Shown here one piece after another: positions 51,280 through 60,478 of a stretch of 64,000 nt of DNA. How positions within the stretch are numbered: position 1 is the stretch's first letter; every line of letters starts with the position of its first letter. The translations under genes and the position numbers were made by a program. Source of the stretch: Altererythrobacter sp. Root672 (GTDB taxonomy: Bacteria > Pseudomonadota > Alphaproteobacteria > Sphingomonadales > Sphingomonadaceae); NCBI RefSeq assembly GCF_001427865.1, contig NZ_LMHH01000001.1:2232001-2296000 (forward strand), given 5' to 3'. Below the pieces are notes generated by a model. The model was given only the letters and a program-made list of their open reading frames with translations. It ran no database searches and was not told where the DNA came from.

Positions 51280-52625
51280 TGGCGCATTTCCCTATCACGG
51301 CGGCTCATCGGCTCTGCGACGTAGTCGTCCTTCTGGCCAGGATAACGTCCGCTCCTCGGCTCCATCGTGGCGAGGTTCCAGTCGCCTTCGACAAAGGGCG
51401 CGCGGGTAGGCTCAACCGTGGGGTAGCCCCCCACTTCGCTCTCGTCGTCGATGATGGCGCCACGCCCTTCCGCGACGAAGAACAGCACGCGCAAGTCATG
51501 CTCGTCGCGGTCCCACGGACGCGCTCCGGCTCTGGCGAGCACGTGCGTTTCCACGTCGCGCGCCTCGATCACATCGAGGTCCGCCGGCCACGGTGACGGC
51601 GCACTCGCCTCGCTCAGTTGCGCGCGGGTTTCACCATAGCGGCCGAACATCGGCAGCGCTGCTCCGTGCCGGTCGACGGCGATGTTGTCCTTCCCGAAAT
51701 AACGCAGGTCCCCGTCCCCGCCGAGCATGAGGAAGGGCAAGCGCTCATCAGTCGACGGCCCGCCGCGCATGACATTGCCGACCGCGGAGAGCTCGCCCGT
51801 GACGTAGGGATGTCCGGCCCATTCCAGGGCCATCAGGTTGTAGTGGATCGCCCGCTTGCCCGGGTCGTAAATCAGGTTGTTGACCACGGCCGCCTGGACG
51901 CCGCCCTTGAGAAGCGGGTTCCGCTCCACGTTGTGGGCATAGACGTTGCGATAGATGAGGATCCCGGTGGCGTTGTCGTGGATCAGCGACCCTTTGGAAT
52001 GTTCGCCCTTAGGGTGGCTTGAATCGGCCAGCCCTTCGGCCAGCAGGTTGTAGGAAAAGGTCACGTTGTGCGACGTGCCCTTCCGCCATTCTTCCACAGT
52101 CGAGCCGGTGAAGCGCGGACCGGAGGCGGAGAGGTTCTCGTCGATGCCCCAGGTCATCGTGCAGTGGTCGACGATCACGTTCCACGCACCGATGGTGGAG
52201 AAGGCATCGGCCTCCCACCCGCTCATCCGTGCCTGGCCGTCGGCGCCGGTGCGGATGCGGATGTGGCGGACGATCACGTCATGCGCCCGCAAGTCGATGC
52301 CGCCGCGGATGATCGTGATGCCCGGCGATGGGGCCGTCTGCCCGGCGATGGTGAGAAAGGGCTCGGTGATTTCGATCGTCGTCCGGCCAAGGTCGATCAC
52401 GCCGCCAACCTCGAACACGACGATTCGCGGCCCCTTGGCCAGCACCGCCGCCTTGAACGAGCCCGGGCCATCGGCGTTGAGATTGGTCACGCGCAGGATC
52501 GCGCCCCCCCGTCCGCCGGGAGTTTGCGCGGCCCACCCTTGCGCGCCCGGAAACGCCTGCGCCTGCGCGGCAGTGGCCGAGAGTGCGCAAGCGAGCGCGA
52601 CGATCGATAGAAGCAGCCGTTTCAA
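51276..52625 (-). CDS. Pectate lyase (polysaccharide lyase family 1-like)
   Basis: A 449-residue exported enzyme with a Sec signal peptide (about 1-23, ending AQAQ). The mature start FPGAQGWAAQTPGGRGGAILRVTNLNADGPGSFKAA is the usual PL1 entry. The beta-helix contains IDLRAHDVIVRHIRIRTG and IVDHCTMTWGIDENLS (Ca-binding Asp region). It cleaves polygalacturonate to unsaturated oligomers for the adjacent TonB receptor and the Kdu pathway. It is divergent from the receptor, with operator site 4 between them. Confidence 0.9.
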   Translation of the reverse strand: MKRLLLSIVALACALSATAAQAQAFPGAQGWAAQTPGGRGGAILRVTNLNADGPGSFKAAVLAKGPRIVVFEVGGVIDLGRTTIEITEPFLTIAGQTAPSPGITIIRGGIDLRAHDVIVRHIRIRTGADGQARMSGWEADAFSTIGAWNVIVDHCTMTWGIDENLSASGPRFTGSTVEEWRKGTSHNVTFSYNLLAEGLADSSHPKGEHSKGSLIHDNATGILIYRNVYAHNVERNPLLKGGVQAAVVNNLIYDPGKRAIHYNLMALEWAGHPYVTGELSAVGNVMRGGPSTDERLPFLMLGGDGDLRYFGKDNIAVDRHGAALPMFGRYGETRAQLSEASAPSPWPADLDVIEARDVETHVLARAGARPWDRDEHDLRVLFFVAEGRGAIIDDESEVGGYPTVEPTRAPFVEGDWNLATMEPRSGRYPGQKDDYVAEPMSRRDREMRQ

Positions 52626-52680
52626 TTCCCTCTCCCTGCAGCGGTCTTGACAGTTCCTGTCTACCGAGTCATCTCTGTCT

Positions 52681-52697
52681 ATGACACCGGTTACTTA
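52681..52697. promoter_or_regulatory. LacI-type operator, site 4 (between pectate lyase and TonB receptor)
   Basis: ATGACACCGGTTACTTA; nearly the same as site 3. It lies 55 bp before the pectate lyase start and 66 bp before the receptor start, so one site can control both divergent units. Confidence 0.72.
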
Positions 52698-52763
52698 AAC
52701 AGTTCAACCGGAAATGGATCGCCCGGAAAAAGGGTGGCCGAGAAGCAGGGAGAGGCAACGAAT

Positions 52764-55643
52764 ATGGGCACCATTGACTTCAGAGACGGCGAATCGGCCA
52801 AGGCCACCCGCCTTCTTCGCGCGCGGTCTAGACACCGGTGTCATGGACTGTTGACCGCGACTTCCGTGGTCGGCCTGCTGGCCCTTTCCTCGCCCGCGCT
52901 CGCACAGGATGCGCCTCTGCCCTCGACCGAAGAGAGCGGCAGCGAAATCGTCGTCACCGGCTTCCGCTCCTCGCTCAACGCAGCCCTTGATGCCAAGCGC
53001 GAAGCCAACGGCGTGATCGACGTGATCAAGGCGGAAGACATCGCCGACTTCCCCGACAACAACCTTGCTGAGTCGATCCAGCGTATTCCGGGCGTCACCA
53101 TCAACCGTGACCAGGGCGAAGGCCGCAACATCTCGGTGCGCGGCCTCGGCCCCTTGTTCACGCGCGTCCGCATCAACGGCATCGAAGGCATGTCCACCAC
53201 CGGCGGCGCCGATGCCACGGGCGGCACCAACCGCGGCCGCCAGTTCGACTTCAACACTTTCGCTTCCGAGCTCTTCAACTCGATCACCGTGCGCAAGACT
53301 GCCTCGGCGGACGTGGAGGAAGGCTCGCTCGGCGCGACGGTCGATCTGCAGACTGCCCGCCCGTTCGACTACGACGACGACCTCACCCTCGTTGGCTCGG
53401 CAGCCGTGGGCTACAACGATTTCTCGAAATCGTGGGATCCGCGCGTGGCCGGTCTGGTGTCGACCAAGTTCGCCGACGAAACCATCGGCGTGCTCCTGTC
53501 CGCAGCCTACAGCGAACGCGGCATTTTCGAAGAAGGGCCGTCCACGGTTCGGTGGGAACGGGGGACCGACAACGGAGGTTTCGCCACCGCGTCGACGCTT
53601 CCGACTGGAGCTACGAACTTCCAGTTCTTCCACCCGCGCATCCCCCGCTACGACAGCTATCGATACGAGACCGAACGGCTCGGCCTAACTGGCTCGGTCC
53701 AGTGGGAGCCGACAGATGAGACGCTGCTTTCGCTCGACGCGCTCTATTCGGTGTTCAAGTCGAACCGTGCGGAACAATACCTCGAAGCGATTTCCTTCAG
53801 CCGCTCGGGCACCGGGAAGCCGCAGACCGTCATCCTGCCAGGAGCGGTCGTGGATGACACAAACAGCCTCGTCTCGGGCACATTCAACAACGTCGATGTG
53901 CGCGTAGAATCGCGTTACGACGAACTCGAAACGCAGTTCCAGCAGTACACCGCGACGCTCAACCAGGAACTGGGTGAGCGGGCCCGCATGACAGTGCTCG
54001 CCGGATACTCGAAGTCCGACTTCTCGAACCCGATCCAGACCACGATCGCACTCGATGCGCTCAACGTTCAGGGCTACAGCTTCGACTTCGCCAGCGGCCG
54101 CAACCCGACCTTCGATTACGGCAACCTCAATGTCGAAGACCCCGGAAAGTTCGTGCTGGGCGAGATTCGCCTTCGTCCGCAGTACGTTTCTAACGACTTC
54201 AAGGTCGGCCGCGCTGACTTCGAATACGACGTCGCCGACGACATCAATTTCCGCTTCGGCGTCGACTTCAAGAGCTACGGCTTTAACTCGCAAGAGTATC
54301 GCCGCGCCAGCGAAACGGCGGTTCCAGCGCTGGCTGCAGGTCAGCTTGCCACGCTCAGCTACGTCTACAGCATGAGCAGCCGCACGGACACGGCAGGCAC
54401 GCCCAGCAGCTTCATCGTCCCGAACATCGACCAGTTCGACGATGAGTTCGGTATCTATTCCAATACCGGCACGTTCACGCTCACGGGCATCACCAATACC
54501 AGCGCGCAAGGCAACTGGCGCACGGTCTCCGAACAAGATGCCGGTGGCTATGCCCAGACGACCTGGAACATGGACATGGGCAGCTGGCAGTTCCGCGGTG
54601 ATGCCGGCGTTCGCTATGTCGAAACGACGCAGAAGTCGTCAGGCTATACCGGCGGCGCGCAGGCGATCCTGGTCACGGCCGACCGAAGCTATGGCAACTG
54701 GTTGCCCTCGACCAACCTCAGCGCTGAGATCGACGACTTCATCGTCCGGGCCGGGATGGCACGGGTGATGACGCGACCGAACCTCGGCACGCTCAACCCC
54801 ACGGGAGCCTTCAGCATCTCGGGCGGCAATCGCACTTATACCCTCGGCAACCCATTCCTCGATCCGACCGAAGCGACCGACTACGATGTCTCGCTGGAAT
54901 GGTACTTCTCGAGAGAAGGCGCGTTGATACTCGGCCTGTTCTACAAGGACATTTCGACCTTCGTCGCCAACACCGCGCAGCAGGTTCCGTTCAACGAACT
55001 CGGATTGCCTGACTCGCTGATCCGCAACCCCAACGGCTCCTACATCATCCAGCCGACCGATCTCGTGACGGTAACCCAGCCGGTCAACAGCAAGGGCGGT
55101 TCGCTGAAGGGGCTTGAGATCGGCATCCAAACGCCTTTCACGTTCCTTCCCGGCCTGCTGCAGAACTTCGGCATCATGGCGAACTACACTTACGTGAGTT
55201 CCAACATCGAATATCCGCTGTCGACGGCACAGGGCGCGCCGGTGGTGATCCAGCCACTGACCGACCTGTCAAAGCACGCGGCGAACGCGACGCTGTATTA
55301 CGAGGACGAGAGCTTCAGCATCCGCGGATCGCTGTCCTATCGCAGCGGCTACCTCCAGGCCGGCGGCGTGCCGGGACGCAACGGGGTGCCGGTCGGCAAT
55401 GCGCCGAATTTCAATCCGAACTCCGGCCAGCCAACCTTCAACGACGTCGAAGGCGTACATTCGACGCTCAACCTGGACATGTCCGCTTCGTACAACATCA
55501 ACGACCATTTCTCGCTGACGTTCGAGGCGATCAACCTCACCGACGAATACGTCGACCAGTACATCGACAGCGCCGCCGACCGCCTCAGTGTCTACCATCA
55601 CACCGGTCGGCAGTTCTACTTCGGCGGCCGCTACAAGTTCTGA
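52764..55643 (+). CDS. TonB-dependent receptor, sugar type (probable oligogalacturonide uptake)
   Basis: The ATG at 52764 has a ggagagg ribosome site; a longer frame from 52647 would cross operator site 4. The 959-residue protein has an unusually long N-region before the hydrophobic signal core (about 29-46, ending ALAQ). The plug has EIVVTGFRSSLNAALDAKREANGVIDVIKAEDIADFPDNNLAESIQRIPGV and ISVRGLGPLFTRVRINGIEG, the pattern of large carbohydrate receptors of Caulobacter and sphingomonads. It ends in YFGGRYKF (C-terminal Phe). A site 5 operator lies inside its early codons. Confidence 0.92.
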   Translation: MGTIDFRDGESAKATRLLRARSRHRCHGLLTATSVVGLLALSSPALAQDAPLPSTEESGSEIVVTGFRSSLNAALDAKREANGVIDVIKAEDIADFPDNNLAESIQRIPGVTINRDQGEGRNISVRGLGPLFTRVRINGIEGMSTTGGADATGGTNRGRQFDFNTFASELFNSITVRKTASADVEEGSLGATVDLQTARPFDYDDDLTLVGSAAVGYNDFSKSWDPRVAGLVSTKFADETIGVLLSAAYSERGIFEEGPSTVRWERGTDNGGFATASTLPTGATNFQFFHPRIPRYDSYRYETERLGLTGSVQWEPTDETLLSLDALYSVFKSNRAEQYLEAISFSRSGTGKPQTVILPGAVVDDTNSLVSGTFNNVDVRVESRYDELETQFQQYTATLNQELGERARMTVLAGYSKSDFSNPIQTTIALDALNVQGYSFDFASGRNPTFDYGNLNVEDPGKFVLGEIRLRPQYVSNDFKVGRADFEYDVADDINFRFGVDFKSYGFNSQEYRRASETAVPALAAGQLATLSYVYSMSSRTDTAGTPSSFIVPNIDQFDDEFGIYSNTGTFTLTGITNTSAQGNWRTVSEQDAGGYAQTTWNMDMGSWQFRGDAGVRYVETTQKSSGYTGGAQAILVTADRSYGNWLPSTNLSAEIDDFIVRAGMARVMTRPNLGTLNPTGAFSISGGNRTYTLGNPFLDPTEATDYDVSLEWYFSREGALILGLFYKDISTFVANTAQQVPFNELGLPDSLIRNPNGSYIIQPTDLVTVTQPVNSKGGSLKGLEIGIQTPFTFLPGLLQNFGIMANYTYVSSNIEYPLSTAQGAPVVIQPLTDLSKHAANATLYYEDESFSIRGSLSYRSGYLQAGGVPGRNGVPVGNAPNFNPNSGQPTFNDVEGVHSTLNLDMSASYNINDHFSLTFEAINLTDEYVDQYIDSAADRLSVYHHTGRQFYFGGRYKF
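52830..52844. promoter_or_regulatory. LacI-type operator, site 5 (inside the TonB receptor signal region)
   Basis: AGACACCGGTGTCAT contains a perfect 12-bp palindrome GACACCGGTGTC (52831-52842), the most symmetrical copy of the five. It is 67-79 bp into the receptor gene and 133 bp from site 4, a spacing at which a LacI-family tetramer could loop DNA or act as a roadblock. Confidence 0.65.
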
Positions 55644-55699
55644 GCGGGCCAATAGGCCTGGGTCGCCCAGCGACCCGGCCGACTTGGCGGGTTCGAACC

Positions 55700-55740
55700 C
55701 GAGTGGCGCAAGCGAAGTGCTCCCAAGCTTGCGCCACTCG
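55700..55740. terminator. Bidirectional 14-bp hairpin between receptor and efflux genes
   Basis: Perfect arms CGAGTGGCGCAAGC and GCTTGCGCCACTCG with a 13-nt loop lie between the convergent receptor and outer-membrane-factor genes. No strong T-run follows, but the place and stability fit a shared terminator. Confidence 0.55.
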
Positions 55741-55802
55741 GCCTTCCAGGCCGAAGGCCCCTACCCGCAGATCGCATTTGGACTGAGCACTCCCGGCCGC
55801 TC

Positions 55803-57230
55803 CTATCCCTGGTCGCCAGCCGGGCTCGATGCCCAGCCACCACCCAAGGCGCGGAACAAGTCGATCTGAGTGCGCGAGACCAGGGCATCTTGGCTCGCCA
55901 ACTGAGCTCTCGCCTCCGCCAGGGTACGCTCCGCATCGAGCCGCGCCAGCGAGTTGATCGTGCCTTCGCGCTGCTGGGCGCTGATGATGCGCACGGCGCG
56001 TTCCGCCTGTTCGCTGGCCGATTGTAGCGCAGCCCGGCGCTCGAGCGATCGCGCGTAGTTGGAGAGGGCGGTTTCGGTCTCCTCCAGCGCCAGCAGCACG
56101 GTTCCGTCGAACGCCGCCAGCGAACCTTGCGTGTCCGCCTCCGCCGCCGCGATGCGCGCGCGGGCCGGCTCCTGATTGGGGAAGGCCCAGCTCAGCAGCG
56201 AGCCGAGCGCCCAGCGCAGCGGACCGCCGGTGAACAGGTCGCCGAGATCGGTCGCAGTCGACCCGATCGAAGCGCCGAGCGTGATGCGAGGATAGAGATC
56301 GGCGGTGGCGACCCCAATGCGCGCGGTATCCGCCGCCAAGCGGCGCTCGGCAGCGCGGACGTCGGGCCGACGGGCCAGAAGGGCCGCGCCGTCGCCGACG
56401 GGAATCGCTTCACGGATCTCCAGCCCGATACTGCGCTCGCCAGCGATGGCCGGCAGTGCGGCCGGGGTACGGCCCGTGAGCGTGGCGAGGCGGAACAGAG
56501 CGGCCTGCCGCTCGGCCTCGAGCGCGGGGATTTCCGCGGCGCGCTGTTCACGCAGCGTAGCGATCTGGGCAACGGCAAGCCCGGTTTCGAGCCCCGCATC
56601 ATGCCGCCGCGAGGTCAGCGCAAGCGACTGGTCGAGCAGTCGCACGATATCGTGAGCGACCCGCAAGCGCGCCGCGCCCGAAGCGGCATCGGCATAGGCA
56701 CGCGTGGTATCGGCCACCACCATCACGCGCACCGCGTCGGCGTCGGCCTGGCTCGCAGCGAGATCGGCGCGCGCGGCCTCGACCGAGCGGCCGACACGGC
56801 CGAACAGATCGAGCTCGTAGCCGACCTCGATGCCGGCATCGTAGCTCCACCCTTCCTGGTCGGCGCCCGCGGGCACCTGGCCTTCCGGCAGGCGGTTGTA
56901 GCTTCCTCCGGCCCCGATCGACGTCTGCGGCAGCCGGTCCGCTCGCGCACCGCGCAGGCCCGCTCGGGCGCGTTCGATGCGCGCAGCGGCTTGTCGCACG
57001 TCGGTGTTGGCCGCGAGCGCGTCGGCGATCAGGCCGTCGAGCACAGGGTCATCATAGAGCCGCCACCAGTCCTCAGGCAGCGGGCTCGGCGCCACTGGCG
57101 GAGCACCCGCAGCAATGAAGGGGCCGGACGACGCAGGAGGGGGGGAAGTTACGGCGTAGTCCGGCCCCACCGCGCACCCCGTAAGGGCGAGCGCGGATAG
57201 GGAAGCGAGAGCGAAAGAGCGGAAAGTCAT
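55803..57230 (-). CDS. RND efflux outer-membrane factor, NodT-family lipoprotein
   Basis: The ATG at 57230 (475 residues) gives a lipoprotein signal with lipobox LTGC (Cys at about 18); a longer frame to 57389 is not exported-looking. Two OEP repeats of long helices follow, with typical EDWWRLYDDPVLDGLIADALAANTDVRQAAARIE, GYELDLFGRV and ARRPDVRAAERRLAADTARIGVA. It forms the TolC-like exit duct. It is last in the operon, 8 bp after the RND gene. Confidence 0.93.
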   Translation of the reverse strand: MTFRSFALASLSALALTGCAVGPDYAVTSPPPASSGPFIAAGAPPVAPSPLPEDWWRLYDDPVLDGLIADALAANTDVRQAAARIERARAGLRGARADRLPQTSIGAGGSYNRLPEGQVPAGADQEGWSYDAGIEVGYELDLFGRVGRSVEAARADLAASQADADAVRVMVVADTTRAYADAASGAARLRVAHDIVRLLDQSLALTSRRHDAGLETGLAVAQIATLREQRAAEIPALEAERQAALFRLATLTGRTPAALPAIAGERSIGLEIREAIPVGDGAALLARRPDVRAAERRLAADTARIGVATADLYPRITLGASIGSTATDLGDLFTGGPLRWALGSLLSWAFPNQEPARARIAAAEADTQGSLAAFDGTVLLALEETETALSNYARSLERRAALQSASEQAERAVRIISAQQREGTINSLARLDAERTLAEARAQLASQDALVSRTQIDLFRALGGGWASSPAGDQG

Positions 57231-57238
57231 CCGGGCAC

Positions 57239-60200
57239 CTACTCGGCAGGGGTCGAAAGGGGATCGTGGCTGCTGGAGCGCCAGCCGTCGCGCAGCCGGG
57301 CGATACGCTCGCCCAGGCTGCGGCTGACCACGTAGAAGGTCGGGGTGAAGACGAGGCCGAAGCCGGTCACGCCGAGCATGCCGAAGCACACCGCCGTGCC
57401 AAGCGCCTGGCGCAGTTCCGCCCCCGCCCCGGTCGCGATCACCAGCGGCACCGAGCCGAGGATGAAGGCGAAGCTGGTCATCAGGATCGGCCGCAACCGG
57501 GTCTTGGCGGCCTGGACCGCGGCCTGCGCCGGGGTCAGACCATCCTGCTCCTCACCCTGGCGGGCGAACTCGACGATCAGGATCGCGTTCTTCGCTGCCA
57601 AGGCAATCAGCACCACCAGGCCGATCTGCGTGAGCACGTTGTTGTCCATGCCCATCAGGTTGACCCCGATCATCGCCGCGAGCAGGCACATCGGCACGAT
57701 CAGGATGATCGCCAACGGCATGACCAGGCTTTCGTATTGCGCCGCGAGGACGAGGAACACGAGCAGCACGGCTAGCGCGAACACGAGCGTGGCGGTGTCT
57801 CCGGCGAACTTCTGCTGATAGGCGATGCCGGTCCACTCGATGTTGTAGCCAGCGGGCAACGTGGCCTCGGCAACCTTCTCCATCGTCGTCAGCGACTGCC
57901 CCGTCGAGAACCCTGGCGCCGTGTCGCCGTCGATCGCGACCGCCGGGGCGAGGTTGTAGCGAGTGACGCGGTACGGCCCGGTAGTGTCGCTTAGCGTCGC
58001 GACCGAGCCGATCGGCACCATCGCCCCGTTGTCCGAACGCGTCTGCAGGTTGGCGACGTCCGAGGGACTGTCGCGGAACGGTGCGTCAGCCTGCGCGGTC
58101 ACCCGATAGGTGCGGCCAAGCAGGTTGAAGTCGTTGATGAACGCCGACCCGAGGTAGACTTGCAGCGTCTCGAACACGCGCGCTGGCGGCACACCGAGGA
58201 TCTGCGCCTTGTCACGGTCGATATCGGCGTGGACCCGCGGAGTGCCGGTGTCGAAGAAGGTATAGACACCCGCGAGGCCCTGCTGCTGGTTCGCCTGGGC
58301 GATCACCGCGTTGGCGGCGTCTTGCATCGCACGGTAGCCTTGGCCGTTCTTGTCCTCGAGCATCATGCGGAAACCGCCTGCCGAACCGATCCCGCGGATG
58401 ACCGGCGGCTTGACGATCATCAGCCGCGCCTCGGTGATGTCGGCAGTGGCCTTCTGCGCCTTGGCGATCAGCGCATCGATGGTCTGGTCCTTGCCGGCGC
58501 GATCCTCGAAGTCATCGAGCACCCAATAGGCCGCAGCCGAACTTGCCGACTGCGTTTCAGAGGTGCCGTCGAAGCCCGAGAGCATGACCGTGCCCTTGAT
58601 CCCGTCGATCGGCAGCATGCGAGCGGCGACCTTCTTCATCACCGCATCGGTGCGCGATGTGGCCGAGCCCGGCGGCAGCTGGATCACGGTCAGGAAGTAG
58701 CCCTGGTCCTGCTGCGGGACGAACCCGGTCGGTGTCATCCACAGCGCCGCACCCGTCAGCGCGATCAGTCCGGCGTAAGCCATCATCACGCGCCGGGGCA
58801 TGGCGACGAGCTGCGCGGTCCAGCGAGCGTAGGACTCGCTGAAGCGATCGAACCAGCGGTTGAACGCCCCGCCTGCGCGGTCGGCCAGTTGGCGCCAGTA
58901 GGCCCCGTCCGGCGCGGGCTCATGCTTGCGCAAGAGCAGCGCGGACAGCGCCGGCGAGAGCGTGAGCGACACGATCAGCGAGATCACCGTGGCCGACGAG
59001 ATCGTCACCGCGAACTGCTGGTAGAACGCGCCCGACATGCCGCCGATGAACAGTGTCGGCACGAACACCGCGCAGAGCACCAGCACGATGGCGATCAGCG
59101 CGGCGCCGACTTCGTCCATCGAAGTACGCGCGGCCTCGAGCGGGTTCATACCACTCTCGAGATTGCGCTCGACGTTCTCGACCACCACGATCGCGTCGTC
59201 GACCACGATGCCGATCGCCAGCACCAAGCCGAACAGTGAGAGGTTGTTGAGCGAGTAACCGAGCATCGCCAGCACCGCGAACGTACCGATCAGCGAAACC
59301 GGGATCGCCAGCACCGGGATCAGCGAGGCGCGCCACTTCTGCAGGAACACCACGATCACCAACACGACCAGCACGATGGCTTCGATCAGCGTGTGGATCA
59401 CGGCATCGACCGATTGCTGGATGAATTCGGTCGGGTTGTAGACGATCCGGTATTCGAGGCCGGCGGGGAAGTCAGCGGAGAGTTCCTCCATGGCCGCCTG
59501 GACCTGTTCGGACGCGGCCAAGGCGTTGGAACCCGGCTCTTGCAGCACGGGGATGATCACGGAATCGCGATCGTCGAGATAAGCCGAAGTACCGTAGTCG
59601 TCGGCGCCGAGTTCGACGCGCGCGACATCGCCGACGCGCACCTGGCGGCCTTCGGCGTCGGTGCGGATCACCACGTTCTCGAACTGCTGCGGGTCGGTGA
59701 AGCGGCCCTGCGTCTCGACGTTAAGCTGGAAGGCGCTGCCAGGACTCGGCGGCTGGCCGAGCGTACCTGCGGCGACCTGCACGTTCTGCGCCCGCAGCGC
59801 TGAGACGATCTCTCCAGCCGTCAGGTTAAGTGCAGCAGCGCGGCCGGGATCGATCCACACGCGCATGGCGAGTTCGCGGCTACCGAACAGCCGCACGTCG
59901 CCTACGCCCTCGATCCGGGCGAGGCGGTCCTTGATACGGGTCTGGGCGTAGTTGGAAATATACTCGCGGTTGAGCGACCCGTCGGGCGAGATGAGGTTCA
60001 CCACCAGCAGGAAGTCGGGCGTGGTCTTCTTGGTGACGATGCCGAGGCGCCGCACTTCGTCGGGCAGACGCGGCTCGGCGATCGCGACCCGGTTCTGCAC
60101 CAGCACTTGCGCCTCGTCGAGGTCGGTGCCCTGCTCGAAGGTGACGGTGATCGTCACCCGTCCGTCGCCGGTCGACTGGCTGGAGAGGTAGAGCATGCCG

Positions 60201-60424
60201 TCCACCCCGTTGATTTCCTGCTCGATCGGATTGGCGACAGTATCCGCCACCGTCTCGGCCGAGGCGCCGGGGTAAGCGGCAGTGACCGTCACCGTCGGCG
60301 GCACGACTTCCGGATACTGCGACACGGGCAGGAAGAAGTACGAGATCGCGCCGATAAGCGTGATGATCACGGCAATGACCGCGGCGAAGATCGGCCGGTC
60401 GATGAAGAAGCGGGACAGGCGCAT
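57239..60424 (-). CDS. RND multidrug efflux transporter, HAE1 family (AcrB/MexB-like)
   Basis: The ATG at 60424 (1061 residues, MRLSRFFIDRPIFAAV) has a ggag site 6 nt upstream; a TTG 4 codons earlier is less likely. It has 12 TM helices and two large periplasmic loops. Helix 4 contains GIVVDDAIVVVENVER with the Asp pair used in proton transfer, and other segments are GAVIRTDAEG-type porter loops, QDQGYFLTVIQLPPG and ARFGWRSSS-like end. It pumps drugs or other toxic compounds out with the adaptor and NodT protein. Confidence 0.95.
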   Translation of the reverse strand: MRLSRFFIDRPIFAAVIAVIITLIGAISYFFLPVSQYPEVVPPTVTVTAAYPGASAETVADTVANPIEQEINGVDGMLYLSSQSTGDGRVTITVTFEQGTDLDEAQVLVQNRVAIAEPRLPDEVRRLGIVTKKTTPDFLLVVNLISPDGSLNREYISNYAQTRIKDRLARIEGVGDVRLFGSRELAMRVWIDPGRAAALNLTAGEIVSALRAQNVQVAAGTLGQPPSPGSAFQLNVETQGRFTDPQQFENVVIRTDAEGRQVRVGDVARVELGADDYGTSAYLDDRDSVIIPVLQEPGSNALAASEQVQAAMEELSADFPAGLEYRIVYNPTEFIQQSVDAVIHTLIEAIVLVVLVIVVFLQKWRASLIPVLAIPVSLIGTFAVLAMLGYSLNNLSLFGLVLAIGIVVDDAIVVVENVERNLESGMNPLEAARTSMDEVGAALIAIVLVLCAVFVPTLFIGGMSGAFYQQFAVTISSATVISLIVSLTLSPALSALLLRKHEPAPDGAYWRQLADRAGGAFNRWFDRFSESYARWTAQLVAMPRRVMMAYAGLIALTGAALWMTPTGFVPQQDQGYFLTVIQLPPGSATSRTDAVMKKVAARMLPIDGIKGTVMLSGFDGTSETQSASSAAAYWVLDDFEDRAGKDQTIDALIAKAQKATADITEARLMIVKPPVIRGIGSAGGFRMMLEDKNGQGYRAMQDAANAVIAQANQQQGLAGVYTFFDTGTPRVHADIDRDKAQILGVPPARVFETLQVYLGSAFINDFNLLGRTYRVTAQADAPFRDSPSDVANLQTRSDNGAMVPIGSVATLSDTTGPYRVTRYNLAPAVAIDGDTAPGFSTGQSLTTMEKVAEATLPAGYNIEWTGIAYQQKFAGDTATLVFALAVLLVFLVLAAQYESLVMPLAIILIVPMCLLAAMIGVNLMGMDNNVLTQIGLVVLIALAAKNAILIVEFARQGEEQDGLTPAQAAVQAAKTRLRPILMTSFAFILGSVPLVIATGAGAELRQALGTAVCFGMLGVTGFGLVFTPTFYVVSRSLGERIARLRDGWRSSSHDPLSTPAE

Positions 60425-60478
60425 TTCGGGCTCCAATTGGAAGCGAGGTCGGACGTGACGGGCTTTGGAGAGGTGTGC

